In this document: piece after piece, positions 1 to 8,302 of the stretch
Position numbering within the stretch: the first letter of the stretch is position 1
How the letters are laid out: each line of letters starts with the position of its first letter
Source of the DNA: an uncultured Erythrobacter sp.
GTDB lineage: Bacteria; Pseudomonadota; Alphaproteobacteria; Sphingomonadales; Sphingomonadaceae
Length of the DNA stretch: 64,000 nucleotides
NCBI RefSeq assembly: GCF_958304185.1
Contig: NZ_OY284433.1
Location: forward strand, 496,001-560,000
Reading direction: 5' to 3'
The notes under the pieces: model-generated
What the model saw: the letters and a program-made list of their open reading frames with translations, nothing else
Database searches by the model: none
What the model was told of the DNA's origin: nothing
Made by a program: the position numbers and the translations under genes

Positions 1-425
1 CGATAGCTGGGGAACACCATGTCATCGCTGGCGAGAGCCATCGCGGGGGCAATCGAGGTCGCCTCCTCGCCAGTGCACTTCATGTAAAAGCTGGTCTTGC
101 CCTGCCGCTGGCCGCGGAACATCCGCTCGTCAAAAGCCCGCACCATCGCCATGTGGACGAGCATGGCGCGCAAAGTTTCGGGTGCGAGGCGCGGGTTCCA
201 GGGGCCGTGGGCCTGATCGTCGTCGCCCAACACCCGGATCAGGCCATAGGCGAGGCCAGAGATCTGCGAGGGATGGACGCCTTCGTCGGGGCGCGGTTGA
301 TCGCCGGGCTGGCCGATGTCGATATGCGAGAAATCCGCGCGATCACCGGGCCGGTATTTCGGCTCCGGCACGTGCAACGCGAGCGCTGGGCGATTGGTGT
401 CCGCTGGTTTCGCTGGTTCGGCCAT
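1..425 (-). CDS. bkdA: 2-oxoisovalerate (branched-chain 2-oxoacid) dehydrogenase E1 alpha subunit, N-terminal part, cut by window edge
   Basis: The first 141 residues are present and the rest lies left of the window. The product would be the thiamine-diphosphate-binding alpha half of the E1 component, which decarboxylates branched-chain 2-oxoacids from Val, Leu and Ile. The N-terminal tail with PEPKYRPGD, followed by MVHMAMVRAFDERMFRGQRQG and then KTSFYMKCTGEEAT, is characteristic of the branched-chain rather than the pyruvate E1 alpha family. The ATG at 425 has a purine-rich GGGGAAAG about 10 nt upstream. It lies 111 bp downstream of thyA on the same strand. The catalytic half cannot be checked here. 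Confidence 0.85.
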   Translation of the reverse strand, partial: MAEPAKPADTNRPALALHVPEPKYRPGDRADFSHIDIGQPGDQPRPDEGVHPSQISGLAYGLIRVLGDDDQAHGPWNPRLAPETLRAMLVHMAMVRAFDERMFRGQRQGKTSFYMKCTGEEATSIAPAMALASDDMVFPSY

Positions 426-536
426 CCTTGCGCTTTCCCCTCGCGTGGCACCGGGCAGTACCGGTGCGATCATTGCTTGAATACGTATTTTTATTTCAAC
501 GTCGTCAAGCGGTCAAGCGCGGCGCAGGCCTCGGCG

Positions 537-1517
537 TCAAACCGCAACAGGCGCGCTGATCGGGGGTAGCGGCGCGTAATCATGCACCACGAAATCATCG
601 ATGGTATATTCGAATATTGTTTCGGGAGTCCGTGTGATCTCCAGCGTCGGGCGGCCCTGCGGCTGGCGGGCAAGCTGTTCCTCGATCAGATGCGCGTGGT
701 TGAGATAGAGGTGCACATCGCCCCCCATCCACACCAGCTCGCCCGGCTGCATTCCCACCTGTTGCGCGATCATCCGCGTGAGCAGCGCGGCCGACCACAG
801 GTTAAACGGCAGGCCCAGCGCGACATCGCAGCTGCGCTGATAGAGCAGGCAGTTGAGCCGCGCCTCAGATCCCTCCCCCGCGACATGGAACTGATAGGTC
901 TTGTGGCACGGGGGGAGCGCCATGCGGTCAAGCTCGGCGACGTTCCAGCCTTCGATGATGTGGCGGCGGCTGCCGGGGCTGGTGCACAAGGATTCGATCA
1001 CGGCGGCGATCTGGTTGATGCCCTCGCCCTTTTCGTAGAGCCCGTCAGCACGATAGCGATAGGTCGGCCAATCGACCCACTGCTTGCCGTAAACCGGCCC
1101 GAGATCACCCCAGCGCGCAGCAAATGCTTCATCGTCGGCGATTCGCGCGACGAATTCATCAAGGCTGATCGCATCGCCCGTTTCGCGGACATAATTGGCG
1201 TGCGGCCACTCGTTCCAGATTTTTACGCCTTGGAGCACCAGCGGGCGAATGTTGGTGCTGCCGGTCAGAAACCACAGCAACTCGCGCGTCGCGGTTTTCC
1301 AATAGACCCGCTTGGTCGTGAGCAGTGGCATCGCGCCCCCGCCCAAATCGAACCTGAGCATAGACCCACACACCGACCGCGTGCCGATCCCCGTGCGGTC
1401 GACCCGCTCGCTCCCGGTTTCCCAGATGGTGCGCATCAGATCGAGATATTGCTGCTCGGGATGCGGCAAGACGGTTTCTTTGAGAGGAATCGCAGCGCTG
1501 ACCATGTGGCGCATCAT
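537..1517 (-). CDS. thyA: thymidylate synthase ThyA
   Basis: ThyA methylates dUMP to dTMP using methylenetetrahydrofolate, in the cytosol. Family signatures are present: the DRTGIGTRS phosphate-binding loop near the N-terminus, RELLWFLTGSTN, WNEW, the catalytic cysteine in LPPCHKTYQF, QRSCDVALGLPFN and the C-terminal HDYAPLPP. The product is about 326 aa, the longer bacterial form (compare 316 aa in Lactobacillus; E. coli is 264). The start is uncertain: ATGs at 1517, 1514 and 1505 and a GTG at 1556 are all in frame with no strong Shine-Dalgarno, and I chose 1517. Conserved ThyA sequence begins about 25 residues further in, so the function is not affected. Confidence 0.93.
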   Translation of the reverse strand: MMRHMVSAAIPLKETVLPHPEQQYLDLMRTIWETGSERVDRTGIGTRSVCGSMLRFDLGGGAMPLLTTKRVYWKTATRELLWFLTGSTNIRPLVLQGVKIWNEWPHANYVRETGDAISLDEFVARIADDEAFAARWGDLGPVYGKQWVDWPTYRYRADGLYEKGEGINQIAAVIESLCTSPGSRRHIIEGWNVAELDRMALPPCHKTYQFHVAGEGSEARLNCLLYQRSCDVALGLPFNLWSAALLTRMIAQQVGMQPGELVWMGGDVHLYLNHAHLIEEQLARQPQGRPTLEITRTPETIFEYTIDDFVVHDYAPLPPISAPVAV

Positions 1518-1617
1518 AAGCCGCAATTGCCCGCTTGCCACCCTCGTCTTCCACACCTATAGGGCGCGCCTTGCCTCGACCCGCGTGGTGCTTTTGCCCA
1601 AGCGGGACCGACACGGT

Positions 1618-1694
1618 CGGGGAGTAGCTCAGCCTGGTAGAGCACTGTCTTCGGGAGGCAGGGGCCGGAGGTTCGAATCCTCTCTCCCCGACCA
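1618..1694 (+). tRNA. tRNA-Pro (anticodon CGG)
   Basis: A full cloverleaf can be drawn. The acceptor stem CGGGGAG pairs with CTCCCCG before A-CCA. The D arm is AGCTCAGCCTGGTAGAGC. The anticodon stem CTGTC/GGCAG carries the loop TTCGGGA with CGG at 1652-1654, and the T arm contains GGTTCGAATCC. The 3' CCA is encoded. It reads the CCG proline codon. It stands alone between thyA (divergent) and the end of the glycosyltransferase operon (convergent). Confidence 0.97.
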
Positions 1695-1831
1695 ATTTCG
1701 CCTAGTTTGGCGTCTAAACCAACGCAAATAGTCCATTTTCCTCCGCATGGGGGAGACTGGCCGATTGGCGTTGTGGCTGTGCGAGGCCCCACTTGGTAGC
1801 GCAATCCTGAACCGGGTGGGCCCACACCAGA

Positions 1832-2689
1832 TTAGAGCGAGCCGCTCTTTGCGGGCCAAAAGCTCACCGCATGGTCGCGTTCGCGTTGCGCTGGCTGGCG
1901 CAGGATGCTGAGCGTGTCGTCCTGCCATGCCACCAGCCCCAGCGCGGCGAACTGTTCGAGCCAGCCTGCCATTGGCCAGAACCCGCGCTTTTCGCGGAAC
2001 CGGCGCGCATTGGCAACGATGTCCTCGAGGTGTTGCAGCGGCGGATCATAGCTCGGGTGATATTGGTGGCAGGCCAGCGCGCCGCCCAGAAAATACAGCG
2101 GCAAGCCGGCATCGCGCGCGGCAAAGCCGAAGTCGGTGTCTTCGGCCCCGTAGCCAGTAAAGCGCTCGTCGAACCCGCCGATCCGCTGGAAGGTGCTACG
2201 GCGGATGGCAAAGGCGAGCGACCAGAACAGGCCGGGATTGTCGACCTGCTCAAGCCCTTGCGCGGGAAACGGACGGACCGGGTGGACCGCACCCTTGGCA
2301 AGCAACGCAGCTTCGTCCCACGTGCCTGACGCATCGCCCGGCCCCAGATACCGCACCTCTGCGCAGACAAGCCGGTCGTGCGCGCCGATTGCGTCCGAAA
2401 GCATACCCAGACAATCGCCCATCGGGATGCAATCAACGTCGAGAAACACCAGCCGTTCGCCCTTGGCGCGGGCGGCGGCGTGGTTGCGTGCTTGCGCCAG
2501 CGGGAGACCATCGGTCTCAAGCCGCTCGAACCGCACCAGCGGATGCTGTCCCTTGAGCCGCACCGGCGTGTCACTCATATCGACCACGATGACCTCGTGC
2601 GGCTGCACCACGCTGCGCGCCACACCTTCGAGCAGGTTGACAAGATGCTCCGTCCGGTTGCGTACGAGGGTGAGGACCGACAGGCTCAT
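1832..2689 (-). CDS. family 2 glycosyltransferase, last gene of the seven-gene operon
   Basis: About 285 aa. The N-terminal GT-A fold shows SVLTLVRNRTEHL (nucleotide-binding strand), PHEVIVVDMSD, and the metal-binding FLDVDCIP in the DxD position. A later GYGAEDTDFGFAARDAG is the acidic ED motif of inverting GT2 / Glyco_transf_7C-type enzymes. It should transfer a sugar from a nucleotide sugar; donor and acceptor are unknown. The ATG at 2689 overlaps the stop of the preceding methyltransferase as ATGA, and GGGAA sits about 10 nt upstream inside that gene, so translational coupling is likely. No membrane segment is seen. Confidence 0.85.
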   Translation of the reverse strand: MSLSVLTLVRNRTEHLVNLLEGVARSVVQPHEVIVVDMSDTPVRLKGQHPLVRFERLETDGLPLAQARNHAAARAKGERLVFLDVDCIPMGDCLGMLSDAIGAHDRLVCAEVRYLGPGDASGTWDEAALLAKGAVHPVRPFPAQGLEQVDNPGLFWSLAFAIRRSTFQRIGGFDERFTGYGAEDTDFGFAARDAGLPLYFLGGALACHQYHPSYDPPLQHLEDIVANARRFREKRGFWPMAGWLEQFAALGLVAWQDDTLSILRQPAQRERDHAVSFWPAKSGSL

Positions 2690-3267
2690 CGCCGTTCCCA
2701 CAGATCGAGGCGGTAGCTTTCATGCCGCTCGGCAAGGCAGGGCGTGATTTGCCCGGATGTCCCCCGTTGAAGCGCGCCCACCGCTTCGTCAGCCGTGCAG
2801 GGGTAATCGGTCTCGCCGGTGTAATGCACCAGCACCACGCGCCCACCCGGTACAAGGTGATCGGCCAGCCATTGCGCCGCGTGGGAAAGGTCACTGGTAT
2901 CCCAGTAATAGGCAACCTCAGACATGACACACAGGTCGAACATCCCGGTGGGCGCTTCGGTGGGGAAGCTCATCTGCGCAAATGCGATACCGGGCTGCGC
3001 GCCCAGCCTTTGCTGTGCGAGAGCAAGAGCCGTTTGGCTGATGTCGATCGCCAGCAACTGATCACAAAGCCGGTGCAGCCGCTGGGTCAGCACACCATGC
3101 GCGCAGCCAATTTCAAGCGCTGATTCGTAGCTGCGATCATCCAGCGCTTTGATAGTCCGCTCGAACTTGCCCCGCTCATATTCGCTTGTGGCGAGATTCC
3201 ACGGGTCCGCATCGGCCGTGAAGATGCCTTCGAAGTAATCGGCCCCCAAGCTGCCCGCGCCGCTCAT
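2686..3267 (-). CDS. NodS-type SAM-dependent methyltransferase
   Basis: About 193 aa, class I Rossmann methyltransferase. The N-terminal DPWNLATSEYERGKFERTI segment (about residues 21-39) is typical of the NodS-like family. Motif I is ALEIGCAHG (50-58), and LLAIDISQTAL is the acidic SAM-ribose strand. In rhizobia NodS N-methylates the de-N-acetylated glucosamine of Nod factors; here only the family relation is seen, so amine methylation of a sugar is inference. The ATG at 3267 overlaps the upstream deacetylase stop as ATGA. Its own stop overlaps the following glycosyltransferase start. Confidence 0.82.
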   Translation of the reverse strand: MSGAGSLGADYFEGIFTADADPWNLATSEYERGKFERTIKALDDRSYESALEIGCAHGVLTQRLHRLCDQLLAIDISQTALALAQQRLGAQPGIAFAQMSFPTEAPTGMFDLCVMSEVAYYWDTSDLSHAAQWLADHLVPGGRVVLVHYTGETDYPCTADEAVGALQRGTSGQITPCLAERHESYRLDLWERR

Positions 3268-3929
3268 CTCGGCCAATCCACTGCGATAAGCTGGTCGGCG
3301 GGGGCCATCCGCCGCATCGAATCCGGCAGGCGGAACCCCTCACCCATGCTTGGTGTCAGCTGGCTGCGATGCGCGCTGAGCGCCCGGCGGCGCACCCCAC
3401 TCGGCATGGTGGGCGTAGCGAACCGCGTGCCGCGGCAGGCCAGATCATGCCAGACCGAATAGGTGAAAATCTGCAAAGCCCGCCGCGATTGGACGCGGGC
3501 GGCGAGTGCAAGCTGGAAAGCCGCCACATGATCGCAATGCCTGTCTCCCGGGTCCGACACTGCGAGCGCGTCAATCCGGCGGTTACGGATCATGGTCCCC
3601 AGCCGCCGTGCCGAACGTCCAAACGCTGTGCTCGCCTCATGGCTTGGGTTGCCGTCGGCCCATCCCAGCCAATCAATCGGGACTGGCCATTCAGTAAGCA
3701 GACCCAGCGCCCGCCGCGCCTCGCGCCGGCGGACAGCGCGCAGATACGGTGTGCCTTGCGGATGCGATCCGCTGCCGTCGGTGAGAAACACCACCCCGCC
3801 CAGCCGATTGCGCGCCGCCGCATGATGGATCAGCGCGCCCGCCCCCAAGGTCTCATCGTCAGGATGCGGCGCGAGCACGAGCCACCGCGCACCGCGCCAT
3901 GGGCTGCGCGCGAGCATGGCCGCCCTCAT
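3264..3929 (-). CDS. PIG-L/LmbE family deacetylase
   Basis: 221 aa. Zn-dependent de-N-acetylases of this family (PIG-L, MshB, BshB) remove acetyl from N-acetylglucosamine-type sugars. The signature PHPDDE is at residues 21-26 with D24 as the likely catalytic base. The second metal motif HCDH lies near residue 132, inside GDRHCDHVAAFQ. No signal peptide is seen, so it is cytosolic. ATGA overlaps join it to the gene on each side. The substrate is probably an N-acetylated sugar made by the operon's glycosyltransferases (inference). Confidence 0.85.
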   Translation of the reverse strand: MRAAMLARSPWRGARWLVLAPHPDDETLGAGALIHHAAARNRLGGVVFLTDGSGSHPQGTPYLRAVRRREARRALGLLTEWPVPIDWLGWADGNPSHEASTAFGRSARRLGTMIRNRRIDALAVSDPGDRHCDHVAAFQLALAARVQSRRALQIFTYSVWHDLACRGTRFATPTMPSGVRRRALSAHRSQLTPSMGEGFRLPDSMRRMAPADQLIAVDWPR

Positions 3930-5029
3930 GGCAAACTGCCGGACGGGGCAAACTCTCGCGAGAGGATGTCCTTGGCCGCCTCGTCGCGGGCGTAATCTGG
4001 GCCTGCCTGCCGCAGATACAGCGATAGATCGCGCGCAATCTTGTCCGCGCGCTGGCCATCGAAGGCGCTGCGGGTACCGAGAATGCGAGCAGCGGTCTCG
4101 ATCGCAAGAAGGCCAGCATCCTCCACAACACCGCGCGCAATGCGGGCGGTGGTGATTGCGTCGTCTGCCTCAGCGGCAGCTTTGCGGGCGGCTTCCTCCA
4201 CCCAGAACCGCGCATTCCGGGCGGCGATGTAGGCCTTGGCAAATCGTTGGCGCAGGATTGCATCTTCGCGGGCCTTGGGATGCATACCGCGCGCAGTCTC
4301 CCTGATGAGCGCCTCAACGCCGCCCAGCTGCACCGCGCAGAACCGCCACGCTCCGGCCGTGAAGCGCGGTTCACGGTCATATTCGCCTGGTTGGCCGAGC
4401 AGCATGGCGTCGGTCACTTCCATGCCTTCGAGGTCATAACTCCCGCTGACGCTGGCCCGCATTCCTCGCACTCGCCAGCCTGACAGATCGGTCCGCTCAG
4501 GATCATTGGCGCGAACAACGACAAGGCGACGCGCTTCGCCCTCGCTACCTGCCGTAACCACCGACCAGTTGATCCCGCCTGCGCCGCTGGCAAAACTTTT
4601 GCCGCCGGTTAAACGCGGGCTATCCGAGCCCACGATACGCACACCTGGGGGAGGCTCGCTCGCCCAGACGCCGAACCACGCGCCGCGCGCCAATTGCTCG
4701 CGCAGCCACAACTTTTGCGAGGCCGACCCGTACCAGCGGAACAGCAAAAGCGCATTCACATGCCCTTCGAACAGGCGCCCGACGCTGAGATCGCCGTGGC
4801 CTACCTCGCCCAGAGCCGTCAGCATCCTAGAATTGCAAGCCTCGTCATCAGCGAACGCCTCGCCGCCCGCCTCAGGCGGCGCAAAGCGGCGGTGCAGGCC
4901 GCTGGCAACCAGCAGGTCCAGACTGTCCGAGGGGAAACGCGAAACGGTGTCATAGCGCTCGCCCAGCCGCGCCAGATCGTCTGACAGGCTCGCTGCCGGA
5001 TTGCCGCGGGGTTTGGGAATGGCGGTCAT
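3926..5029 (-). CDS. acyl-CoA-dehydrogenase-fold flavoprotein, divergent
   Basis: 367 aa. The overall organisation is that of the acyl-CoA dehydrogenase superfamily: an N-terminal helical part with LHRRFAPPEAGG, a middle beta part with LTGGKSFASGAGG, and a C-terminal four-helix part ending RDLSLYLRQAGPDYARDEAA. It is divergent. The usual T-EPGAGSD segment reads ASEPPPGVRIVGSD, and the YEGT-type catalytic glutamate region is not recognisable. It may therefore not be a classical CoA-thioester dehydrogenase. The fold also includes flavin N-oxygenases acting on amino sugars (nitrososynthases). ATGA overlaps occur at both ends. Confidence 0.72.
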   Translation of the reverse strand: MTAIPKPRGNPAASLSDDLARLGERYDTVSRFPSDSLDLLVASGLHRRFAPPEAGGEAFADDEACNSRMLTALGEVGHGDLSVGRLFEGHVNALLLFRWYGSASQKLWLREQLARGAWFGVWASEPPPGVRIVGSDSPRLTGGKSFASGAGGINWSVVTAGSEGEARRLVVVRANDPERTDLSGWRVRGMRASVSGSYDLEGMEVTDAMLLGQPGEYDREPRFTAGAWRFCAVQLGGVEALIRETARGMHPKAREDAILRQRFAKAYIAARNARFWVEEAARKAAAEADDAITTARIARGVVEDAGLLAIETAARILGTRSAFDGQRADKIARDLSLYLRQAGPDYARDEAAKDILSREFAPSGSLP

Positions 5030-6069
5030 GATCGGGCCTCTCGCAGGGCTTGCGGTGCTTGGATGAATTGTTCGAGCCAGCGCGCGACGCGCTCCGCTCC
5101 GTCCCTGACTCGGAGCGCAGGGGGGCGAAGGCTCGGCTGACGCTCAGCCGCTGCGATCAGCAGCCGCCATTCGGCGGCCTCGGGCCAGCTCGCGGGAACA
5201 ATCGCGGCACCAAGTGCGGCGAGCCTTTCGGCCTTGATCTCTTGCTCATCAAAGGCGCGAGGCTCGGGAAAACAGATGAAGGGTCGCTCATGCGCAAGGA
5301 CGGCGCTGACCAGCCCATCCCCCGCCGCGCCAATGACAAGGCCCGCGCTGGCGATCTCCGCATCGGCGCCATCGACCCAGCCGGCGAATTCGAGATTGTC
5401 CGGTATTCGCGCAGGCACAACCGCAGGCCCGATCACGCGCCACTGCCGGTCCGGCACCGCAACAGCGGCGGCAGCCCATCTCGCGCCGTCAGCCGCCTCC
5501 CCGCCCCGCCCTGTGACAACCAGCACGCGGGTTGGATCGACGATGCGCGCCCGCCCCGCGGGAACGATGCCATTGGCGTAAAAGGTTTTATCCCTCACCC
5601 AGTCCGGGGTCGCCGGGTCATCCAGCGGCTCGGCAAAAGGTGCGAGCAGCGCCTGCGCCGATGCAAACGCATCGCGGTGTGGCGGATCGCTGCGTCTGCC
5701 GCTCAGTCGGACATAGACCACCGGGACGGACGCAAGCCGTGCGAGCATTGCGACTTCGACCGAGACATCGACGATCATCAGCGCAGGCTGTGTCACGGCA
5801 ATCCAATTGGCGATCAGCGCAACCCGATCGCGCACACCCTTGTGATGCAGCGGAGCGTAATGGAGCGCGGGCGGCCGTGTGGCCCCATCCCGTCCATCGA
5901 ATTGGCCATGCGGCAGTCGGTCATCGGGCAAGTCAAGGCAGGGTATTCCATTCAATCGGTCGCCCAGCCCTGTGCCGATCAACGTCATCGGCCCGCGATA
6001 GGCAGCCGCAATCGCGGCAGCGCGCTGTCTGTGGCCCTCGCCTTGATGGTGGACGTAGTATCCGATCAT
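5026..6069 (-). CDS. MurG-like (GT28/GT-B) glycosyltransferase-type protein
   Basis: 347 aa. The start YYVHHQGEGHRQRAAAI is the glycine/histidine loop of GT-B glycosyltransferases that resemble MurG and diacylglycerol glucosyltransferases. The second half has RVLVVTGRGGE, then LEFAGWVDGADAEIASAGLVIGAAG, AHERPFICFPEPRAFDEQEIKA and a C-terminal helix, matching the GT28 C-terminal donor-binding domain. No membrane segment is seen. The donor is unknown. It is the third gene of the operon, with ATGA overlaps at both ends. Confidence 0.75.
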   Translation of the reverse strand: MIGYYVHHQGEGHRQRAAAIAAAYRGPMTLIGTGLGDRLNGIPCLDLPDDRLPHGQFDGRDGATRPPALHYAPLHHKGVRDRVALIANWIAVTQPALMIVDVSVEVAMLARLASVPVVYVRLSGRRSDPPHRDAFASAQALLAPFAEPLDDPATPDWVRDKTFYANGIVPAGRARIVDPTRVLVVTGRGGEAADGARWAAAAVAVPDRQWRVIGPAVVPARIPDNLEFAGWVDGADAEIASAGLVIGAAGDGLVSAVLAHERPFICFPEPRAFDEQEIKAERLAALGAAIVPASWPEAAEWRLLIAAAERQPSLRPPALRVRDGAERVARWLEQFIQAPQALREARS

Positions 6070-6998
6070 GCCGACGATGCCCGCAATCGCTTCGGCAGGG
6101 ACATTTCGCAGGGCATGGGCGGCAACTTGGCCTCGGCCAGCATCAGCTTACCGGGACCAAGCGCCCGGCGCATCGCGCGGCGCCACAGCGCGCGAGTTTG
6201 CCAGTGCTGGAAGGCCGGAACCTTGGGGTCAACTCCATCGGTTCCGGCAGCAAGCCAGCGGCGCATTTCCTCCGCCATGCCGCCATCGGCCCTACCCGCA
6301 GGCCGAGCCGAGGTGCGGGTCCAGACGGTTTGGGGATGAATGAGCTCACCGCCCACGGCGAGCGCAGCGGCCACCAGCGCGCGGTCTTCGCCCGATGGGG
6401 TCAAGGGAACGCCCCCCGCAGCACGATACAGCCCGACCGTCAGGGCTATGCTAGCGCCAGTGTGATCGCCGTGGCGGGGAGGCAGGTCCCACGGAACGGG
6501 GTCGACCGCATCCTCGATCTCGCGGACCTTGCTCCAGTAATCGTCGAACCGATCGCGCAGATCGAACAGCAGCGGCCATTTGTGGGCTTCCATCTCGTCA
6601 AGTTCGATCCGACCGCCGATGATCCGCATCGGCCCTGCGTTCGCCAGATTGGCTTCGAGCCAGTCCGCCGGCGGGCGGCAATCCGCATCGGTGCTGACGA
6701 GCAACGCATCGTTATCACCGAGCCATTCTGCGCCAAGTTCCATCGCTGCCCGCCGCGCTGATCCGGCATGAGCAAGCTCCGGCGGAAATTCGCAGGTCAG
6801 TAGGTTCAGCCGTATCCGCCCTTCGGCCTTTGCAACCGCTGCCTGCGCAGCCTCGGCACTCCCGTCGGTCGAGTTGTTGATGCACAATGCGACATTGATC
6901 GGCGACGGCAAGGTCTGCTGCGCCAAGGCCTCAAGCAGCACAGGCAATCGCTTCGCCTCATTGCGGGCCGGGACACAAACGACGACCGGCCGCGTCAT
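6066..6998 (-). CDS. family 2 glycosyltransferase
   Basis: About 310 aa. A GT-A fold begins with VVVCVPARNEAKRLPVLLEAL. NVALCINNSTDGS follows and the DxD motif is STDADCRPPADW. The segment PRHGDHTGASIALTVGLYRAAGGVP and the acidic PSGEDRALVAAAL complete a normal GT2 order. The open frame extends upstream to 7112. However, the ATG at 6998 overlaps the upstream stop as ATGA exactly as at the other five junctions, and the conserved domain begins directly after it, so I chose that start. Confidence 0.82.
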   Translation of the reverse strand: MTRPVVVCVPARNEAKRLPVLLEALAQQTLPSPINVALCINNSTDGSAEAAQAAVAKAEGRIRLNLLTCEFPPELAHAGSARRAAMELGAEWLGDNDALLVSTDADCRPPADWLEANLANAGPMRIIGGRIELDEMEAHKWPLLFDLRDRFDDYWSKVREIEDAVDPVPWDLPPRHGDHTGASIALTVGLYRAAGGVPLTPSGEDRALVAAALAVGGELIHPQTVWTRTSARPAGRADGGMAEEMRRWLAAGTDGVDPKVPAFQHWQTRALWRRAMRRALGPGKLMLAEAKLPPMPCEMSLPKRLRASSA

Positions 6999-8101
6999 GC
7001 GCTGAGGGCCATCGCGGCTCTGCGGCCTGGCTGCTGAGCAAAATCCGCTGGCCCGCGCACAAGGCGGCGATAAAGGCGCTCGTAGGAATCGACCATCCGG
7101 TGTGCATTGCAATGCTCCTCGGCCCGCCGGCGGCAGGCGGCGCGATTAATGGTCAGCGCGGCGCGAATGGCGGCGGCAAGGCTCGCCACATCATCAGGCT
7201 CGGCCAAGTCGCCACAGGTCTCATCCACGATCGCCGGAATCCCACCCCGACGAAACGCAGCGACCGGCGTGCCGCAGGAAAGTGCCTCGGCCACGACGAG
7301 ACCATAGGGCTCCTCCCAGCACGGAGTGCAAAGCGCCACGCTGGCACCACCGATCAGTTTGGCGAGGTCGCGGTGCGCCAAGTGCCCAAGGTAGGTGGCG
7401 TCGTCACTTAGCCGCGGCGCGATCGACTCGGCGAAGTAGGCGAGGTTGGAACGCGGCCCGGCGATCTTGAGCGGAAGGCCAACAGTGCGGGCCGCGTCAA
7501 TGGCAAGGTGTAATCCCTTCTCCGGGACAATCCGCCCATACCACACCAGATAGCGATCAGCGACGGCCTGCGGGCTTAAGGGGAAAAGATCGAGATCGAT
7601 CCCATTGGGGATGACGCTATCGACCCCTGTGACATCCTGCCACAGATCGGCGGTCGCCTGCGAAACAGCGACGAGATGGCTCGAGTTGCGGCCCAGACGC
7701 ACGCCGCTTTCGAGCCAGCAGAACGGCGGTGTGTGCAGCGTTGTGACGGTCGGCGCACGCAGCGTCGCGGCCATGGTCAGCGGCAGATAGTGCAGCGAAT
7801 TGTTGTGAATGATGTCAAAAGACCGGCTCTGAAGATCGGTCATCAGGCGCAGGTAGGCGTGGTGTTCGCGAAAGAAGGCGACATTGCCCGCTTCGGCCAG
7901 ACCGGTTTCCAGCAGCGATGTTTCTTCGCAGATCGCTTCAATTCCCAGTGCAGGATCGGATGCCAGCGACGCAAACAAAGTCACATCATGGCCGCGCTCG
8001 CGCAGCGATTTGGCCAGCAGATGCGTGTGCATTTCGAGGCCACCGGCAAAGGGCTCGGCAATCGCGTATTTGAGATGAGCGATAATCGCGATCTTCAACA
8101 T
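6995..8101 (-). CDS. family 4 glycosyltransferase, first gene of the operon
   Basis: About 368 aa, GT-B retaining family 4. It starts MLKIAIIAHLKYAIAEPFAGGLEMH with the glycine loop before HLLAKSLRERGHDVTLFAS. The C-terminal half has YLVWYGRIVPEKGLHLAI and the EX7E motif in CWEEPYGLVVAEALSCGTPV, which binds the nucleotide-sugar donor. MshA and BshA belong to the same family, but nothing here fixes the acceptor. The ATG at 8101 has GAGG 8 nt upstream and matches the family N-terminus better than the longer frame from 8140. It leads the coupled operon. Confidence 0.85.
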   Translation of the reverse strand: MLKIAIIAHLKYAIAEPFAGGLEMHTHLLAKSLRERGHDVTLFASLASDPALGIEAICEETSLLETGLAEAGNVAFFREHHAYLRLMTDLQSRSFDIIHNNSLHYLPLTMAATLRAPTVTTLHTPPFCWLESGVRLGRNSSHLVAVSQATADLWQDVTGVDSVIPNGIDLDLFPLSPQAVADRYLVWYGRIVPEKGLHLAIDAARTVGLPLKIAGPRSNLAYFAESIAPRLSDDATYLGHLAHRDLAKLIGGASVALCTPCWEEPYGLVVAEALSCGTPVAAFRRGGIPAIVDETCGDLAEPDDVASLAAAIRAALTINRAACRRRAEEHCNAHRMVDSYERLYRRLVRGPADFAQQPGRRAAMALSA

Positions 8102-8179
8102 GGAGCCTCGGGGGGTTGAGCGGCCAGACTTCACCACCATCAGCCATATCGTCCGGCCTGTCCCTAACCCCCTAAGTGA

Positions 8180-8302
8180 TCATGCGTTTGGAACATCAAG
8201 ACCCGCTCCGGTGATGCCCGACGACACGTGCAGGCGACGGCTGGCAAAGGCCTTGGTCGTATCCCGGCGCTCGGTACGGGTGGGGCAAGTTTCAGACGCC
8301 AT
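8180..8302 (-). CDS. possible 40-aa ORF upstream of the glycosyltransferase operon
   Basis: An ATG at 8302 opens a 40-codon frame ending in TGA at 8180, with GGAGA 8 nt upstream. The predicted peptide begins MASETCPTRTERRD and ends GAGLDVPNA. It is rich in Ser, Thr and Arg, with a single Cys and no membrane segment. It lies 78 bp before the first glycosyltransferase gene on the same strand, so it could be the first gene of that operon or a leader peptide. I do not recognise it. Only the ribosome-binding site and position support it. Confidence 0.35.
   Translation of the reverse strand: MASETCPTRTERRDTTKAFASRRLHVSSGITGAGLDVPNA

Noticed and set aside
582-1562. Long open frame on the plus strand (326 codons)
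   Set aside because: It is exactly antisense to thyA, which has all its motifs; GC-rich codon bias opens the opposite strand.
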